Assembly (NCBI RefSeq): GCF_001650345.1
Contig: NZ_LVHF01000025.1
Location: forward strand, 62,001-126,000
Reading direction: 5' to 3'
DNA length: 64,000 nucleotides
From: Photobacterium jeanii
GTDB lineage: Bacteria > Pseudomonadota > Gammaproteobacteria > Enterobacterales > Vibrionaceae
A program made the translations under genes and the position numbers. The notes beneath the pieces are model-generated. The model worked only from the letters and a program-made list of their open reading frames with translations, did no database searches and was not told the DNA's origin. This document shows positions 43,597 through 55,647 of the stretch, one piece after another; position 1 is the stretch's first letter; the number at the start of each line of letters is the position of its first letter.

Positions 43597-46443
43597 ATGA
43601 GCGACTATAAAGATACCCTGAATTTACCTGAAACAGGGTTTCCGATGCGAGGCAACCTAGCTCAACGTGAGCCAGCAATGCTAAAGCGTTGGAATGATGA
43701 AGATCTTTACGGTGAAATTCGTAAAGCTAAGAAGGGTAAAAAATCCTTCGTATTACACGATGGCCCTCCATATGCCAACGGTGATATTCACATTGGTCAC
43801 GCGCTAAATAAGATTCTTAAAGACATTATTATTAAGTCAAAGACGCTTTCAGGCTTTGACGCGCCATACGTACCAGGTTGGGACTGTCACGGTCTACCAA
43901 TCGAACTAATGGTAGAAAAGAAAGTTGGTAAACCAGGCCACAAAGTAACGGCTGCGGAATTCCGTGAAAAATGTCGTGCTTACGCTGCGGGTCAGGTTGA
44001 AGGTCAAAAAGAAAGCTTCATTCGTCTAGGTGTACTAGGTGAGTGGGATAAGCCTTACCGCACTATGGATTTTGCAACAGAAGCGAACATCATTCGCTCT
44101 CTGGGTAAAATTGCGGATAACAACCACCTTCTTAAAGGTTTCAAACCTGTTCACTGGTGTACAGACTGTGGTTCTGCACTGGCTGAAGCTGAAGTTGAGT
44201 ACCAAGATAAAGTATCACCATCTATCGATGTGAAATTCAAAGCAGCTGACGAAGCAGCCACTGTTGCTAAGTTCTCTTGCCCTGAAGGTCACCAAGGTGA
44301 AGGTGATGTGTCTATCGTTATCTGGACAACCACCCCGTGGACACTGCCTGCTAACCGCGCAGTAGCGGTTCGTGACGATCTAGAATACGTTCTGATCCAA
44401 GTAGAAGCTGATGCAGAAAACAATCAGCAAGCTTACCGTCTGATCGTTGCTTCTGAGCTAGCGAAAGATGTGATGGATCGTGCTGGTATCGCGCACTACC
44501 ACAACCTAGGTTTCTGTAAAGGTGAAGAGCTAGAGCTAGTTCGCTTTAACCACCCATTCTACAGCTTCGATGTTCCTGTGATTCTAGGCGATCACGTAAC
44601 GACTGATTCAGGTACGGGTTGTGTTCACACAGCACCAGGCCACGGTCAAGAAGACTTCGCGGTTGGTCAAAAATACGATCTAGAAGTGGCTAACCCAGTA
44701 GGTAGCAACGGTGTTTACCTTCCTGATACTGAGCTATTTGCAGGTCAGCACGTATTTAAAGCTAACGACTCTGTACTTGAAGTACTAAAAGAGCGTGGCG
44801 CACTGCTTCACCACCATGCTTACGAGCACAGCTACCCACACTGCTGGCGCCACAAAACGCCAATTATCTTCCGTGCGACACCACAATGGTTCGTATCTAT
44901 GGATAAAGCAGGCCTTCGTGCGAAAGCGCTAGAAGAAATCAAAGGCGTTCAATGGATGCCTGAGTGGGGCCAAAGCCGCATCGAAGGTATGATCGAAGGT
45001 CGCCCTGAGTGGTGTATCTCTCGTCAACGTACCTGGGGCGTGCCAATTGCACTGTTCGTACACAAAGAAACTCAAGAGCTTCACCCTAATACTAGCGAGT
45101 TGATTGAGAAAGTCGCTCAACTTGTTGAACAAAAAGGTATTCAAGCATGGTGGGATCTAGAACCTGCTGAGCTTATGGGCGAAGAAGACGCGGCTAACTA
45201 CGAAAAAGTAATGGACACCCTAGACGTATGGTTCGACTCAGGTGTGACTCACTATTCTGTGGTTGATAGCCGTGAAGAATTCAACGGTAACGCTGCTGAT
45301 CTTTACCTAGAAGGTTCTGACCAACACCGTGGTTGGTTCCAATCTTCACTGATCACATCTGTGGCAATGAAAGACAACGCACCATACAAGCAAGTGCTAA
45401 CGCACGGTTTCGTGGTTGACGGTCAAGGCCGTAAGATGTCGAAATCTATCGGTAACGTGGTAGCGCCAAAAGATGTAACTAATAAACTAGGTGCAGATAT
45501 CCTACGTCTATGGGTTGCTTCTACAGACTATACAGGCGAAGTTGCGGTTTCTGATGAAATCCTAAAACGCTCTGCTGATGCTTACCGTCGTATCCGTAAC
45601 ACAGCGCGTTTCTTCCTTGCGAATCTAAGCGGTTTCAACCCAGAAACAGACCTAGTCGCACCAGAAGATATGGTTGCACTGGATCGCTGGGCGGTAGGTC
45701 GTGCGAAAGCAGCACAAGAAGAAATCATTAAAGCGTACGACGAGTACAACCTACATGGTGTAACTCAGCGCCTAATGCAGTTCTGTTCTGTGGAAATGGG
45801 TTCTTTCTACCTAGACGTGATCAAAGACCGTCAGTACACAGCAAAACGTGGTGGTCACGCACAACGTAGCTGTCAGACTGCGCTTTACTATATTGTTGAA
45901 GCTTTGGTTCGTTGGATGGCACCAATCATGTCATTTACCGCTGACGAAATCTGGAACGAAATGCCAGGTCAACGTGACAAGTTCGTATTCACGGGTGAGT
46001 GGTTCGAAGGTCTATTTGGTCTAGCTGCCGATGAGAAACTGAACAACGAATTCTGGGCTGAAATCCAGCAAGTTCGTGGTGCAGTGAACAAGCTACTTGA
46101 AGGCGCTCGTAAAGACAAAGTGATCGGTGGTGCGCTGCAAGCGGAAGTAACGCTTCATGCAAATGCGGAACTGGCGGCGAAACTGAACACGCTAGAAGAC
46201 GAACTGCGTTTCGTACTACTAACCTCTAAAGCGGATGTGGAAGTGGCTGACAGCATGCCTGCTGGCGCACAAGAAACTGACGTTGAAGGTCTATTCGTTA
46301 CTGTAACGGCTTCAGAAGCTGCGAAGTGTGACCGTTGTTGGCACCACGTAGCGGATGTTGGCACTATCGAAGGTCACGAAGAAGTTTGTGGTCGTTGTGT
46401 GAGCAACGTTGAAGGCGAAGGTGAAGAGCGTAAGTTTGCCTAA
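43597..46443 (+). CDS. ileS: Isoleucyl-tRNA synthetase
   Basis: Class Ia synthetase, 948 residues (E. coli 938). HIGH motif as HIGHALNKI near residue 65; KMSKS as [11 protein letters not shown] near residue 610; CP1 editing domain between them with [12 protein letters not shown]-terminal zinc-binding CDRCWHH..CGRC. Starts 5 bases after ribF; its stop overlaps the lspA start by one base, showing tight operon structure. Strong codon bias. Confidence 0.97.
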   Translation: MSDYKDTLNLPETGFPMRGNLAQREPAMLKRWNDEDLYGEIRKAKKGKKSFVLHDGPPYANGDIHIGHALNKILKDIIIKSKTLSGFDAPYVPGWDCHGLPIELMVEKKVGKPGHKVTAAEFREKCRAYAAGQVEGQKESFIRLGVLGEWDKPYRTMDFATEANIIRSLGKIADNNHLLKGFKPVHWCTDCGSALAEAEVEYQDKVSPSIDVKFKAADEAATVAKFSCPEGHQGEGDVSIVIWTTTPWTLPANRAVAVRDDLEYVLIQVEADAENNQQAYRLIVASELAKDVMDRAGIAHYHNLGFCKGEELELVRFNHPFYSFDVPVILGDHVTTDSGTGCVHTAPGHGQEDFAVGQKYDLEVANPVGSNGVYLPDTELFAGQHVFKANDSVLEVLKERGALLHHHAYEHSYPHCWRHKTPIIFRATPQWFVSMDKAGLRAKALEEIKGVQWMPEWGQSRIEGMIEGRPEWCISRQRTWGVPIALFVHKETQELHPNTSELIEKVAQLVEQKGIQAWWDLEPAELMGEEDAANYEKVMDTLDVWFDSGVTHYSVVDSREEFNGNAADLYLEGSDQHRGWFQSSLITSVAMKDNAPYKQVLTHGFVVDGQGRKMSKSIGNVVAPKDVTNKLGADILRLWVASTDYTGEVAVSDEILKRSADAYRRIRNTARFFLANLSGFNPETDLVAPEDMVALDRWAVGRAKAAQEEIIKAYDEYNLHGVTQRLMQFCSVEMGSFYLDVIKDRQYTAKRGGHAQRSCQTALYYIVEALVRWMAPIMSFTADEIWNEMPGQRDKFVFTGEWFEGLFGLAADEKLNNEFWAEIQQVRGAVNKLLEGARKDKVIGGALQAEVTLHANAELAAKLNTLEDELRFVLLTSKADVEVADSMPAGAQETDVEGLFVTVTASEAAKCDRCWHHVADVGTIEGHEEVCGRCVSNVEGEGEERKFA

Positions 46444-46970
46444 TGACAATGACATCGCCTAAACAAACGACACTGTCGCTAAAACAATCAGGAGTACGCT
46501 GGCTTTGGCTAGCGGCTCTGGTTTTCATCATTGACGTAGGCAGTAAGCTGATCGTCATGAACACTATGGAATATGGCTGGCCGAATCGTATCGAGATCTT
46601 GCCGTTTTTCAATTTGCTGTATGTGCATAACTACGGCGCAGCGTTTAGCTTCTTAAGCGATGCAGGTGGTTGGCAGCGATGGTTATTTACGGCGATTGCA
46701 TTAGGTGTTTGTAGCTTGTTGGTTTACTGGATGCGCCGTTCTCCGGCGGATCATCGCCTTGCCAATTGCGCGTACGCTTTGATTATTGGTGGTGCATTGG
46801 GCAACTTGTTTGACCGCATGTACCATGGCTTTGTGGTGGATTTCCTAGATTTTTATGTTGGGAATCAGCATTGGCCGGCCTTTAACATCGCAGATACGGC
46901 TATTTGTATTGGTGCTGGCTTGATTATTCTTGAAGGTTTTATCGCTGGTAAAAACGACGAGAAAAAGTAA
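46443..46970 (+). CDS. lspA: Lipoprotein signal peptidase (SPase II)
   Basis: Inner-membrane aspartyl protease that cleaves prolipoprotein signal peptides. 175 residues, four hydrophobic helices. Catalytic Asp residues in [11 protein letters not shown] and [20 protein letters not shown] is conserved. The ATG overlaps the last base of the ileS stop codon (TAATG), indicating coupled translation. Confidence 0.95.
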   Translation: MTMTSPKQTTLSLKQSGVRWLWLAALVFIIDVGSKLIVMNTMEYGWPNRIEILPFFNLLYVHNYGAAFSFLSDAGGWQRWLFTAIALGVCSLLVYWMRRSPADHRLANCAYALIIGGALGNLFDRMYHGFVVDFLDFYVGNQHWPAFNIADTAICIGAGLIILEGFIAGKNDEKK

Positions 46971-46999
46971 ATCAAAACCCTGCGTAACTTAATACCCCT

Positions 47000-47029
47000 A
47001 AGCGCTGTCCGTTGATACGGGCGGCGCTT
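47000..47029 (+). other. Hairpin after lspA
   Basis: AAGCGC / GCGCTT with an inner CCGT / ACGG stem; weak T content after it. It may attenuate readthrough from lspA into fkpB. Confidence 0.4.
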
Positions 47030-47031
47030 TG

Positions 47032-47081
47032 TTGTAAAAGGGGCGTTGAATTTTATAATAGAACTAAGCACCCCGCTTAGT
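47032..47081 (+). promoter_or_regulatory. fkpB-ispH promoter and 5' hairpin
   Basis: TTGTAA (47032-47037), 16-base spacer, TATAAT (47054-47059). Just after the expected start point, ACTAAGC / GCTTAGT (47063-47081) would form a hairpin at the extreme 5' end of the mRNA, which could protect it from decay. Confidence 0.55.
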
Positions 47082-47101
47082 GACGAGAAAGGACCCTACA
47101 C

Positions 47102-47551
47102 ATGTCGGTGATCAAGGAAGCAGTTATCCAAGAAAACAGTGAAGTGCTAATGCACTTTTCCATCAAGTTATCTGATGGCTCAATTGCAGATTCAACCCAA
47201 GCGATGGGCAAGCCGGCAAAATTCCGTATGGGAGATGGTAGCCTGACAGACAATTTTGAAAAGTGTCTGCTGGGATTAAAACAAGGCGAGAAAAGTCGCT
47301 TTGAACTAGCGCCGCAAGATGCGTTCGGGATGCCAAACCCAGATAATATTCATCATGTCGACTTGAGTAAGTTTGGTGCTGATGCACCTGCTGAAGTAGG
47401 AACTATCGTTGCGTTTGCAGGCCCTGATGGTCAAGATATTCCTGGCGTGATCACCGAGATTGTTGGTGATTCAGTGACGGTCGACTTTAATCACCCGCTT
47501 GCGGGCCAACACGTCACTTTCGATGTGGAAGTCGTGACAATAGAAAATTAA
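47102..47551 (+). CDS. fkpB: FKBP-type peptidyl-prolyl isomerase SlpA-like
   Basis: 149 residues, the same as E. coli FkpB. FKBP core with insert-in-flap: LMHFSIKLSDGSIADST, GDGSLTDNFEKCLLGLKQGEKSRF, DAFGMPN and VDFNHPLAGQ. Cytoplasmic. Located between lspA and ispH as in E. coli. Confidence 0.94.
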   Translation: MSVIKEAVIQENSEVLMHFSIKLSDGSIADSTQAMGKPAKFRMGDGSLTDNFEKCLLGLKQGEKSRFELAPQDAFGMPNPDNIHHVDLSKFGADAPAEVGTIVAFAGPDGQDIPGVITEIVGDSVTVDFNHPLAGQHVTFDVEVVTIEN

Positions 47552-47563
47552 GAGCTGTTAGCA

Positions 47564-48511
47564 ATGAATATCTTACTAGCAAATCCGCGTGGCTTTTGTG
47601 CCGGTGTTGATCGCGCCATCAGCATTGTTGAGCGGGCACTGGAAATGTACCAACCGCCAATTTATGTTCGACATGAAGTGGTACACAATCGCTTTGTGGT
47701 TGAAGGGCTAAAACAACGTGGCGCCGTGTTTGTTGAAGAGTTGCACGAAGTGCCAGACGACAGCATTGTGATTTTCTCAGCCCACGGTGTGTCTCAAGCG
47801 GTACGCAATGAAGCCAAAGCGCGTAAGCTAACGGTATTCGATGCGACTTGCCCATTGGTAACCAAAGTACATATGGAAGTGGCGCGTGCCAGCCGCCGCA
47901 ATATGGAAGTGGTACTGATTGGTCACGCGGGTCACCCTGAAGTGGAAGGCACCATGGGGCAATACGCCAGTGATGAAGGCGGCATGTACTTGGTTGAGAA
48001 GCCGGAAGATGTCGACAAGATGGTAGTGAAAGACCCAACGAACCTTCACTACGTTAGCCAAACCACGCTATCGGTTGATGAAACTGCCGATGTGATTGAA
48101 AAGCTACGTGAAGTGTTCCCTGAGATCCAAGGTCCACGCAAAGATGATATCTGTTACGCGACTCAAAACCGCCAAGATGCGGTTCGTGAAATGGCTGAAG
48201 GCGTTGATGTGATGATCGTGGTGGGCTCGAAGAACTCATCTAACTCAAACCGTTTACGTGAATTGGCTGAAAAACTGGGTACACCGGGTTACTTAACCGA
48301 TTGTCCAGAAGATGTTGATGCGAACTGGTTCGATGGTAAAACCAAAATTGGTGTAACCGCAGGTGCTTCTGCACCGGAAGAGCTAGTGAATCAGATCATT
48401 GCCCGCATCCAGAACCTTACTCAAGCAGACGTTGAAGAGCTGACAGGTCGTGAAGAGAACATGTTCTTTGAAGTACCGCGTGAGCTGCAAGTGAAAACGA
48501 TCACTGACTAA
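47564..48511 (+). CDS. ispH: 4-hydroxy-3-methylbut-2-enyl diphosphate reductase IspH
   Basis: Last step of the MEP isoprenoid pathway, reducing HMBPP to IPP and DMAPP. 315 residues (E. coli 316). The three Fe-S ligating Cys are in [13 protein letters not shown] (residue 12), [11 protein letters not shown] and [11 protein letters not shown]. Thr/Ser/His active-site motifs ([24 protein letters not shown]) are intact. Confidence 0.96.
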   Translation: MNILLANPRGFCAGVDRAISIVERALEMYQPPIYVRHEVVHNRFVVEGLKQRGAVFVEELHEVPDDSIVIFSAHGVSQAVRNEAKARKLTVFDATCPLVTKVHMEVARASRRNMEVVLIGHAGHPEVEGTMGQYASDEGGMYLVEKPEDVDKMVVKDPTNLHYVSQTTLSVDETADVIEKLREVFPEIQGPRKDDICYATQNRQDAVREMAEGVDVMIVVGSKNSSNSNRLRELAEKLGTPGYLTDCPEDVDANWFDGKTKIGVTAGASAPEELVNQIIARIQNLTQADVEELTGREENMFFEVPRELQVKTITD

Positions 48512-48562
48512 TTCCTCTCAGTAACCGCTGATAAGTGATTGCTTTGCCGTCATGAGTTATAA

Positions 48563-48596
48563 AAAAGCCCAAGTTGTGCAATTAACTTGGGCTTTT
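48563..48596. terminator. Bidirectional terminator between ispH and the RND operon
   Basis: AAAAGCCCAAGTT / AACTTGGGCTTTT with an 8-base loop. Confidence 0.88.
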
Positions 48597-48616
48597 GTGT
48601 CTTTGCAATAAACGCT

Positions 48617-51600
48617 TTAGTTTTGTTTGGCGATACCGCCCATATCAACACGCTTCACTTTCTCGCGCAGACTTTGGATCACAAAGTACAGCACAGGGGT
48701 GAGAATCGTCCCGATCACTACCGCCAAGGTCATACCGCCAAATACGGCATTACCTAAGGCGCGACGGCTACCTGCTCCCGCACCACTGGCAACCACAAGT
48801 GGCATTACCCCTAGTACGAACGAGAAGCCTGTCATTAGTACCGCACGGAAACGCAAACGCGCCGCTTTCACCGCGGCATCGCGAATAGATAGCCCTTCTT
48901 CTTCGCGCTGCATTTTAGCGAACTCAACAATCAAGATGGCATTTTTACTCGCCAGCCCGATTAAGAGCACTAAGCCGATCTGGGTATAGAGGTTGACGTC
49001 ACTGCCTAGAACCCATACGAAGAGGAAGGCGCCTAATACCGCAATCGGTACCGAGAAGATAACGCCAAGTGGTACTGTCCAACTCTCGTATTGGGCTACC
49101 AAGAACAGGTAGGTAAAGAGTAGCGCTAGCGAGAAGATCAGCGGCGCTAAGTTACCTGCTTTTAGTTCTTGGTAGGTCATCCCTGTCCACGAGAAGCTAT
49201 AACCATCTGGCAAGCTTTGTGCGGCACGCTCCATTGCCGCCACTGCTTCACCAGAACTAAATCCCGGTACTGGAATGGCGTTGATAGTCGCTGAGTTGTA
49301 CAAGTTATAACGATCAACTACGTCAGGGCCGAGCGATGGGCGAGTGGTGACAAGGGTACTCAATGGCACCATTTGTCCGCCAGTGCCACGCACATAGAAA
49401 TGTTGGATACCTGCTTCATCAGAGCGATAGTCGGTTTCCGCTTGCATCATGACGCGGAAATTTTTACCGAATTTAGTGAAATCATTGACGTACATGCCGC
49501 CTAGCTGGGTTTGCAAGGTAAAGAAGATCTCTTCCAGTGGTACACCCAATACCTTGGCTTTTTCACGGTCGATGTCAGCAAAAATTTGCGGTACTTCGGC
49601 TGTGTAATTACTAAAAGCAAAGGCGATTTCCGGCTGCTCGTTGGCTTTGATTATAAAGCCCCGCATTACAGAGGCGAGCTCTTGTGGTGAACGCCCCCGG
49701 TTGTCTTGCAGGACAAATTCGACCCCAGCGACACTACCCACCCCAGGTAGAGGTGGTAAGGCGAACGCTTGCGCGACCCCTTCTGGTAACTGGTTATACT
49801 TTTGCTGCAAGCGGGCAATGATTTTACTTTGGTGAAGATTTGGATCGCTGCGTTCATCCCAAGTATCGAGCGTGACAATCAGCAAACCACCGTTTGATTT
49901 CAGGGAGCCCGATAAGATACTGAACCCACTGGCGTGGATCACATCGGATACCCCAGTTTCGTTACGGGTGATATCAACCAGCTCCGCCATCACTTGTTCG
50001 GTACGGTTGAGCGATGAGCCATCAGGCAAAGAAACGTCGACCATGAAAGACTTTTTATCTTCATCGGGAATAAAGCCCGTCGGCAACGCTTTAGCCAATA
50101 AACCTGTGCCAGCCAACATCACCACAAATAGCACACTGACAATCACGACGCGGCGGATCATGGTTGCGACTACATTGGTGTAGCGCTCTGTGATCTTATC
50201 GAACAGACGGTTGAATGCCGCATGGAACCCTTTTTCGTGCTTTTTCGGTGGCTTCAACAACGAGGCACACAACGCTGGCGATAACGTCAGGGCGTTGATC
50301 GATGAAATCAATACCGAGATACAAATGGTGATCGAGAACTGGGCGTACATTTGCCCAGTGATACCCGGCATGACGGCGGTTGGCGCAAATACTGCCAGCA
50401 GTACCAAAGTGGTCGCGACCACAGGGCCGGTCACTTCTTCCATTGCTTTGAGGGTGGCATCGCGAGGGCTTAACCCTTGATCTTCCATCAAGCGGGTGAC
50501 GTTTTCGATCACCACGATGGCATCATCGACCACGATCCCGATCGCCAATATCAGTGCGAATAGCGAGACGGTGTTAATGGTCATGCCAAAGATCAGCAAG
50601 AACACGAACGTACCGACCAAAGAGACCGGAATCGCAATCGCCGGAATTAAGGTTGAGCGGAAGTCTTGCAAGAAGATAAACACCACGAGCACAACCAGTG
50701 CGACAGAAACAAACAGCGTCTGTACTACTTCTTGGATCGAGGTTTCGACGAACTCTGTGGTGTCGTACAACACTTTTTGCTCAAGATCGCTAGGGAAACG
50801 CGCTTCTAAGCCGTTCATGGCATCACGGATCCCTTGAGCTACTTCCAATGCATTGGCGTCGGGAGATTGGTAAATCGCGATGATCGCCGATGGCTGACCG
50901 TTTAATCGTCCTTGGGCATCGTAAGTTTGTGAGCCCAGTTCAACGCGAGCAACATCTTTAACTCTTAATTTCCGGCCATCTTGGGTCGCGCGAATAATGA
51001 TGTTTTTAAACTCATCAGCGTCGACCAAGCGTCCCTTGGTTTGCAAGGTGTACTGGAACTGCTGATTGGGTGGGGTTGGTGACGCCCCGATACGACCCGC
51101 TGCCACTTGAATGTTCTGCTCTTTAATGGCTGCAAGCACATCTTGTGGCGTAACACCTAGCGGTGCCATTTTATCGGGATCCAGCCAAATTCGCATCGCG
51201 TAGTCGAGTGAACCTATGATGTTGACCTTACTCACCCCAGGTACCCGTGCGAGTTCGTCTTTGATGTTCAAACTGGCGTAGTTGGTGATGTAAAGCGCAT
51301 CGTAGCTGTCTTTCGGCGAGAACAGGTTTACTACCATCAAGATGTTAGATGACTGTTTCTCGACCGCGATACCTTCGCGCTTAACCTCTTCCGGCAAGCG
51401 GGAGGTAGCTTTTTGTACCCGGTTTTGAACTTGAACCTGCGCATCATCGGCATTAGTGCCAACAGCAAAGGTAACCGTAAGGTTATAACTGCCGTCATTG
51501 GATGATTTTGAGGACATGTAAATCATGTTCTCAACCCCATTGACCTCACTTTCGACCACTTGGGCTACGGTGGCCTTGACCACTTCGGCATTGGCGCCGG

Positions 51601-51751
51601 GGTAGCTGGTGGAGACACTGATGCTCGGTGGGGCAACTTCAGGAAACTCAGCGACGGGCAAAACGGGGATTGCCAATAGCCCACACAAGGTGAGCACTAT
51701 GGAAATCACAAAGGCAAACTTAGGCCGATAAACAAAAAAGCGACTGATCAT
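48617..51751 (-). CDS. RND multidrug efflux permease (HAE1 family)
   Basis: 1044-residue AcrB-type inner-membrane trimer that exports drugs, detergents or bile salts. Proton-relay Asp pair in [14 protein letters not shown] (middle of TM4) and Lys in [14 protein letters not shown] (TM10) are present. Two large periplasmic loops follow TM1 and TM7. 12 bases downstream of its adaptor gene. No outer-membrane channel gene is nearby, so TolC is the likely partner. Vibrio Vex/Vme pumps are the nearest named group, but I do not assign a specific one. Confidence 0.95.
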   Translation of the reverse strand: MISRFFVYRPKFAFVISIVLTLCGLLAIPVLPVAEFPEVAPPSISVSTSYPGANAEVVKATVAQVVESEVNGVENMIYMSSKSSNDGSYNLTVTFAVGTNADDAQVQVQNRVQKATSRLPEEVKREGIAVEKQSSNILMVVNLFSPKDSYDALYITNYASLNIKDELARVPGVSKVNIIGSLDYAMRIWLDPDKMAPLGVTPQDVLAAIKEQNIQVAAGRIGASPTPPNQQFQYTLQTKGRLVDADEFKNIIIRATQDGRKLRVKDVARVELGSQTYDAQGRLNGQPSAIIAIYQSPDANALEVAQGIRDAMNGLEARFPSDLEQKVLYDTTEFVETSIQEVVQTLFVSVALVVLVVFIFLQDFRSTLIPAIAIPVSLVGTFVFLLIFGMTINTVSLFALILAIGIVVDDAIVVIENVTRLMEDQGLSPRDATLKAMEEVTGPVVATTLVLLAVFAPTAVMPGITGQMYAQFSITICISVLISSINALTLSPALCASLLKPPKKHEKGFHAAFNRLFDKITERYTNVVATMIRRVVIVSVLFVVMLAGTGLLAKALPTGFIPDEDKKSFMVDVSLPDGSSLNRTEQVMAELVDITRNETGVSDVIHASGFSILSGSLKSNGGLLIVTLDTWDERSDPNLHQSKIIARLQQKYNQLPEGVAQAFALPPLPGVGSVAGVEFVLQDNRGRSPQELASVMRGFIIKANEQPEIAFAFSNYTAEVPQIFADIDREKAKVLGVPLEEIFFTLQTQLGGMYVNDFTKFGKNFRVMMQAETDYRSDEAGIQHFYVRGTGGQMVPLSTLVTTRPSLGPDVVDRYNLYNSATINAIPVPGFSSGEAVAAMERAAQSLPDGYSFSWTGMTYQELKAGNLAPLIFSLALLFTYLFLVAQYESWTVPLGVIFSVPIAVLGAFLFVWVLGSDVNLYTQIGLVLLIGLASKNAILIVEFAKMQREEEGLSIRDAAVKAARLRFRAVLMTGFSFVLGVMPLVVASGAGAGSRRALGNAVFGGMTLAVVIGTILTPVLYFVIQSLREKVKRVDMGGIAKQN

Positions 51752-51763
51752 AATTGCGCTCCT

Positions 51764-52912
51764 TTATTGCTCGGCAAAAGGTTTGATTTGTTGTTCTTGC
51801 GGCTTCACTTCAAGCCCGACGCGAACCCGCTGCAAGCCTTGAACAATGACGCGTTCATTCGGCATGAGTCCCGCATCAACCACCCAATAAATACCTTGGC
51901 GGATATGCACTTCGAGATCGCGGCGTTCAACAAGGTTTTCGTTGTTTACCACCATGGCAAAGCGACCTTTTTGATCTTCTTGCACCGCTACCTGAGGTAC
52001 CAGTAAGGCTTCGACTGGATCGGATGAGGCAATAATGATGTTACCGAACTGACCGGGTTGCAGAATGTGGTCAGGGTTAGGGAAGCTGGCGCGGATCTGG
52101 ACGGTACCCGTGGTTGGGTCGACGCGGTTATCAATGAAATCAATTTTACCTTGTTGGTCGTACATGCTCTTGTTTGAGAGCTCAAGGCTCAGCGCAAGTT
52201 CGGTGATCGCAGGTACCTTTTCATCTTTGCGCATTTCGTACGCATCAAGAATTTGGGTTTCACTGGCATTGAACACCACGTACATAGGATCTTGTTTAAC
52301 CAGCGTGGTGAGCTCACCGGTAGATGGGTTGATGAGATCGCCTATCGAGACATTCGATGCCCCGACACGGCCATCGATCGGTGCTTTGATTTGGGTATAA
52401 CCTTGGTTTAGTTTAGCTGCATCAAGCGCCGCTTCTGCTTGGGCAACCGCAGCTTCAGCGGTGATTTTAGTGGTCGTAATTTCATCAAAGTCCACTGCGC
52501 TAATACTGCCTTTAGGCAGTAGCTTCTTACCGCGTTTGTAGTTGATCACCGACACTTCATACTTTGCGTGTGCTTGTTTGAGTGAGGCTTCACGCTGGCG
52601 AACTTCCGCGGCAAAAGGTTTTGGGTCGAGCTCGAACAGTAAAGTGCCTTGCTTGACATAGTCACCTTCTTGGAAAGGACGCGCAATCAAATAGCCTTCT
52701 ACCCGAGCTTGAAGCGAAACGTCTTCCATTGCTTCGATGCGACCACTGAATTGGGTCGAAGGGTTGATTTGTTGTTTAGTCACGGTTTCGACAATCACCG
52801 CTGGTGGCGGTGGCGCAACAGTTTGGGTTGCTTGTTCTTCGCAACCAGTCATAAAGCCAACTGTACCAATGAAAGCGGCATAAAGGGGGAGGCGCTGTAA
52901 AGTCCATTTCAT
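51764..52912 (-). CDS. RND efflux periplasmic adaptor (membrane fusion protein)
   Basis: 382-residue lipoprotein adaptor. Signal with lipobox MTGC (Cys about residue 24), Pro-rich linker, lipoyl/hairpin region (FSGRIEAMEDVSLQARVEGYL, LFELDPKPF), coiled coil, and the distal lipoyl half TQIKAPIDGRVG. First gene of the two-gene operon with the permease; AGGGTG SD before ATG 52912. Divergent from dapB. Confidence 0.94.
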   Translation of the reverse strand: MKWTLQRLPLYAAFIGTVGFMTGCEEQATQTVAPPPPAVIVETVTKQQINPSTQFSGRIEAMEDVSLQARVEGYLIARPFQEGDYVKQGTLLFELDPKPFAAEVRQREASLKQAHAKYEVSVINYKRGKKLLPKGSISAVDFDEITTTKITAEAAVAQAEAALDAAKLNQGYTQIKAPIDGRVGASNVSIGDLINPSTGELTTLVKQDPMYVVFNASETQILDAYEMRKDEKVPAITELALSLELSNKSMYDQQGKIDFIDNRVDPTTGTVQIRASFPNPDHILQPGQFGNIIIASSDPVEALLVPQVAVQEDQKGRFAMVVNNENLVERRDLEVHIRQGIYWVVDAGLMPNERVIVQGLQRVRVGLEVKPQEQQIKPFAEQ

Positions 52913-53103
52913 GATTTAACACCCTGTTTAATTTTTTATAATACTTTAGCGATTATGGTCAAATAGCCATTAACAGTAAATAAAATGCTTTTAAAAACGA
53001 GTGCATAGCAATAGTTATGGCAAGAAAAATGATATTGGTATCCTTTTTTGCCTCACTCGGCATGGCTGTTGCTGTAACTAGTCAGAGCGGGTAGAGTGGA
53101 TAA

Positions 53104-53946
<843 letters not shown>

Positions 53947-53992
53947 TCACTGACTGATGTGACGAAATACTAACAATAAATACGAGATTGCT

Positions 53993-54022
53993 ACGCCTCG
54001 ACTGCCGTCGGGGTGTTTTTTT
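53993..54022 (+). terminator. Intrinsic terminator after dapB
   Basis: ACGCCTCGAC / GTCGGGGTG stem with wobbles, TGCC loop and seven T. Confidence 0.82.
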
Positions 54023-54180
54023 ATCTGCATAATTTCCCATCCTTAAACAATTCGTTGCATCAATAATTTAAACTTGCCTGATTTTACATTTCGATACACA
54101 GTTAGCTTATGAAAATGACTAAAAATGTGCTTTTCTGTGGTTAGTTGTTCAAATGATGTTGTTTGGTTGGTGGTTTTAAC

Positions 54181-54232
54181 CGTTTGCTTGATGTTTTTAT
54201 TGTTTGCTTGGTGGTGTGGGATTGAGCAAACG
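54181..54232. promoter_or_regulatory. Cluster of GTTTGC half-sites upstream of carAB
   Basis: CGTTTGCT (54181-54188) is inverted by AGCAAACG (54225-54232), with a further TGTTTGCTTG in between (about 54201-54210). Each resembles a PurR half-site, but no full PurR palindrome is formed and they lie some 150 bases upstream of the core promoter. The rest of 54024-54353 is AT-rich without other features. Confidence 0.35.
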
Positions 54233-54353
54233 ATAAAATGGGATCGGCCACAACTTTAGTGTGACAAATACTGAGGTTATCATGCTTTTTTGGCGCTCTG
54301 GCTAAGTTTAATGGCTGTGATTGAGATATTTTAAAGTTATTTTGAGCGAATTG

Positions 54354-54382
54354 TTGACAGAAAAATAGCCGCTCTATAGAAT
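54354..54382 (+). promoter_or_regulatory. carAB core promoter
   Basis: TTGACA (54354-54359), 17-base spacer, TAGAAT (54377-54382). The start point would be near 54389, giving a leader of about 100 bases before the carA TTG. Confidence 0.75.
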
Positions 54383-54490
54383 GCGCGGAATTTGTCTAAA
54401 ATCAGCTTTTTGTGATTTTTAGCACTGTATATAACGGGTAGTTGCAAGTTTATCTGTTTTCGTTGCATTTTTATTATTTTGGAGGTTGTC

Positions 54491-55630
54491 TTGAGCAAAT
54501 CTGCGCTGTTAGTCCTGGAAGATGGGACAGTGTTCCGCGGCGTGTCCATTGGGGCAGATGGTTCGGCCGTTGGTGAAGTCGTTTTTAACACCTCGATGAC
54601 GGGGTATCAGGAAATTCTCACCGACCCTTCTTATTCTCAACAGATTGTTACTCTTACTTACCCTCATATTGGCAACACCGGAACTAATTCCGAAGACGAA
54701 GAATCCACCGCTATTCACGCACAAGGCTTGGTAATTCGTGACCTCCCTCTTATTGCTTCAAACTTCCGCAGTGAACAAACCCTTTCTGATTACCTCAAAT
54801 CACAAAACATTGTTGGTATCGCCGACATTGATACTCGTAAGCTAACTCGTCTTCTTCGTGAAAAAGGTGCCCAAAACGGTTGTATCGTTGCAGGCAACAA
54901 CCTTGATGAAGCGCTAGCGTTGGCAAAAGCGAAAGAATTCCCTGGTTTGAAAGGCATGGATTTAGCGAAAGAAGTGACGACGGCTGAAGCTTACCCATGG
55001 AAGCAAGGTTCTTGGACCTTAACAGGCGGCCTACCTGAAGCGAAAGCTGATAGCGAAATGCCATTCCACGTGGTGGCTTATGACTTCGGTGCCAAACGCA
55101 ACATCCTACGAATGTTGGTTGACCGCGGTTGTCGTCTAACGGTTGTGCCAGCGCAAACGTCAGCGGAAGAAGTGCTAGCATTAAACCCAGACGGTGTGTT
55201 CCTATCAAATGGCCCGGGCGATCCAGAGCCATGTACTTACGCTATCGAAGCGACTAAGACCTTCCTAGAAAAAGGATTGCCAGTATTCGGTATCTGTCTT
55301 GGTCACCAAATTCTTGCTCTAGCAAGTGGCGCACAAACAGTGAAAATGAAGTTCGGTCACCACGGTGCAAACCACCCGGTTAAAGACCTAGACCGCGACG
55401 TAGTGATGATTACTTCTCAGAACCATGGTTTTGCAGTAGACGAAGCGAGTCTGCCTGAAAACCTGCGTGCAACGCACAAGTCTTTGTTTGATGGTTCTCT
55501 ACAGGGTATTCATCGCACGGATAAGCCAGCATTTAGCTTCCAAGGTCACCCTGAAGCAAGCCCAGGTCCACACGATGCTGCACCACTGTTTGATCACTTC
55601 ATTGAATTACTAAAAAAGCACAGCGCCTAA
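54491..55630 (+). CDS. carA: Carbamoyl-phosphate synthase small subunit
   Basis: Glutaminase subunit that feeds ammonia to CarB for arginine and pyrimidine synthesis. 379 residues (E. coli 382). TTG start at 54491 with GGAGG 5 bases upstream; E. coli carA also starts with UUG. Class I glutaminase triad: Cys in [13 protein letters not shown], His/Glu in [11 protein letters not shown]. The N-terminal CarA domain begins [15 protein letters not shown]. Followed by carB after 17 bases. Confidence 0.96.
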   Translation: MSKSALLVLEDGTVFRGVSIGADGSAVGEVVFNTSMTGYQEILTDPSYSQQIVTLTYPHIGNTGTNSEDEESTAIHAQGLVIRDLPLIASNFRSEQTLSDYLKSQNIVGIADIDTRKLTRLLREKGAQNGCIVAGNNLDEALALAKAKEFPGLKGMDLAKEVTTAEAYPWKQGSWTLTGGLPEAKADSEMPFHVVAYDFGAKRNILRMLVDRGCRLTVVPAQTSAEEVLALNPDGVFLSNGPGDPEPCTYAIEATKTFLEKGLPVFGICLGHQILALASGAQTVKMKFGHHGANHPVKDLDRDVVMITSQNHGFAVDEASLPENLRATHKSLFDGSLQGIHRTDKPAFSFQGHPEASPGPHDAAPLFDHFIELLKKHSA

Positions 55631-55647
55631 GTTCGGAGTAGTAAAAG

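Noticed and set aside
48627..50837. Several + strand frames across the RND permease gene
   Set aside because: Antisense shadows of the well-supported permease gene on the - strand.
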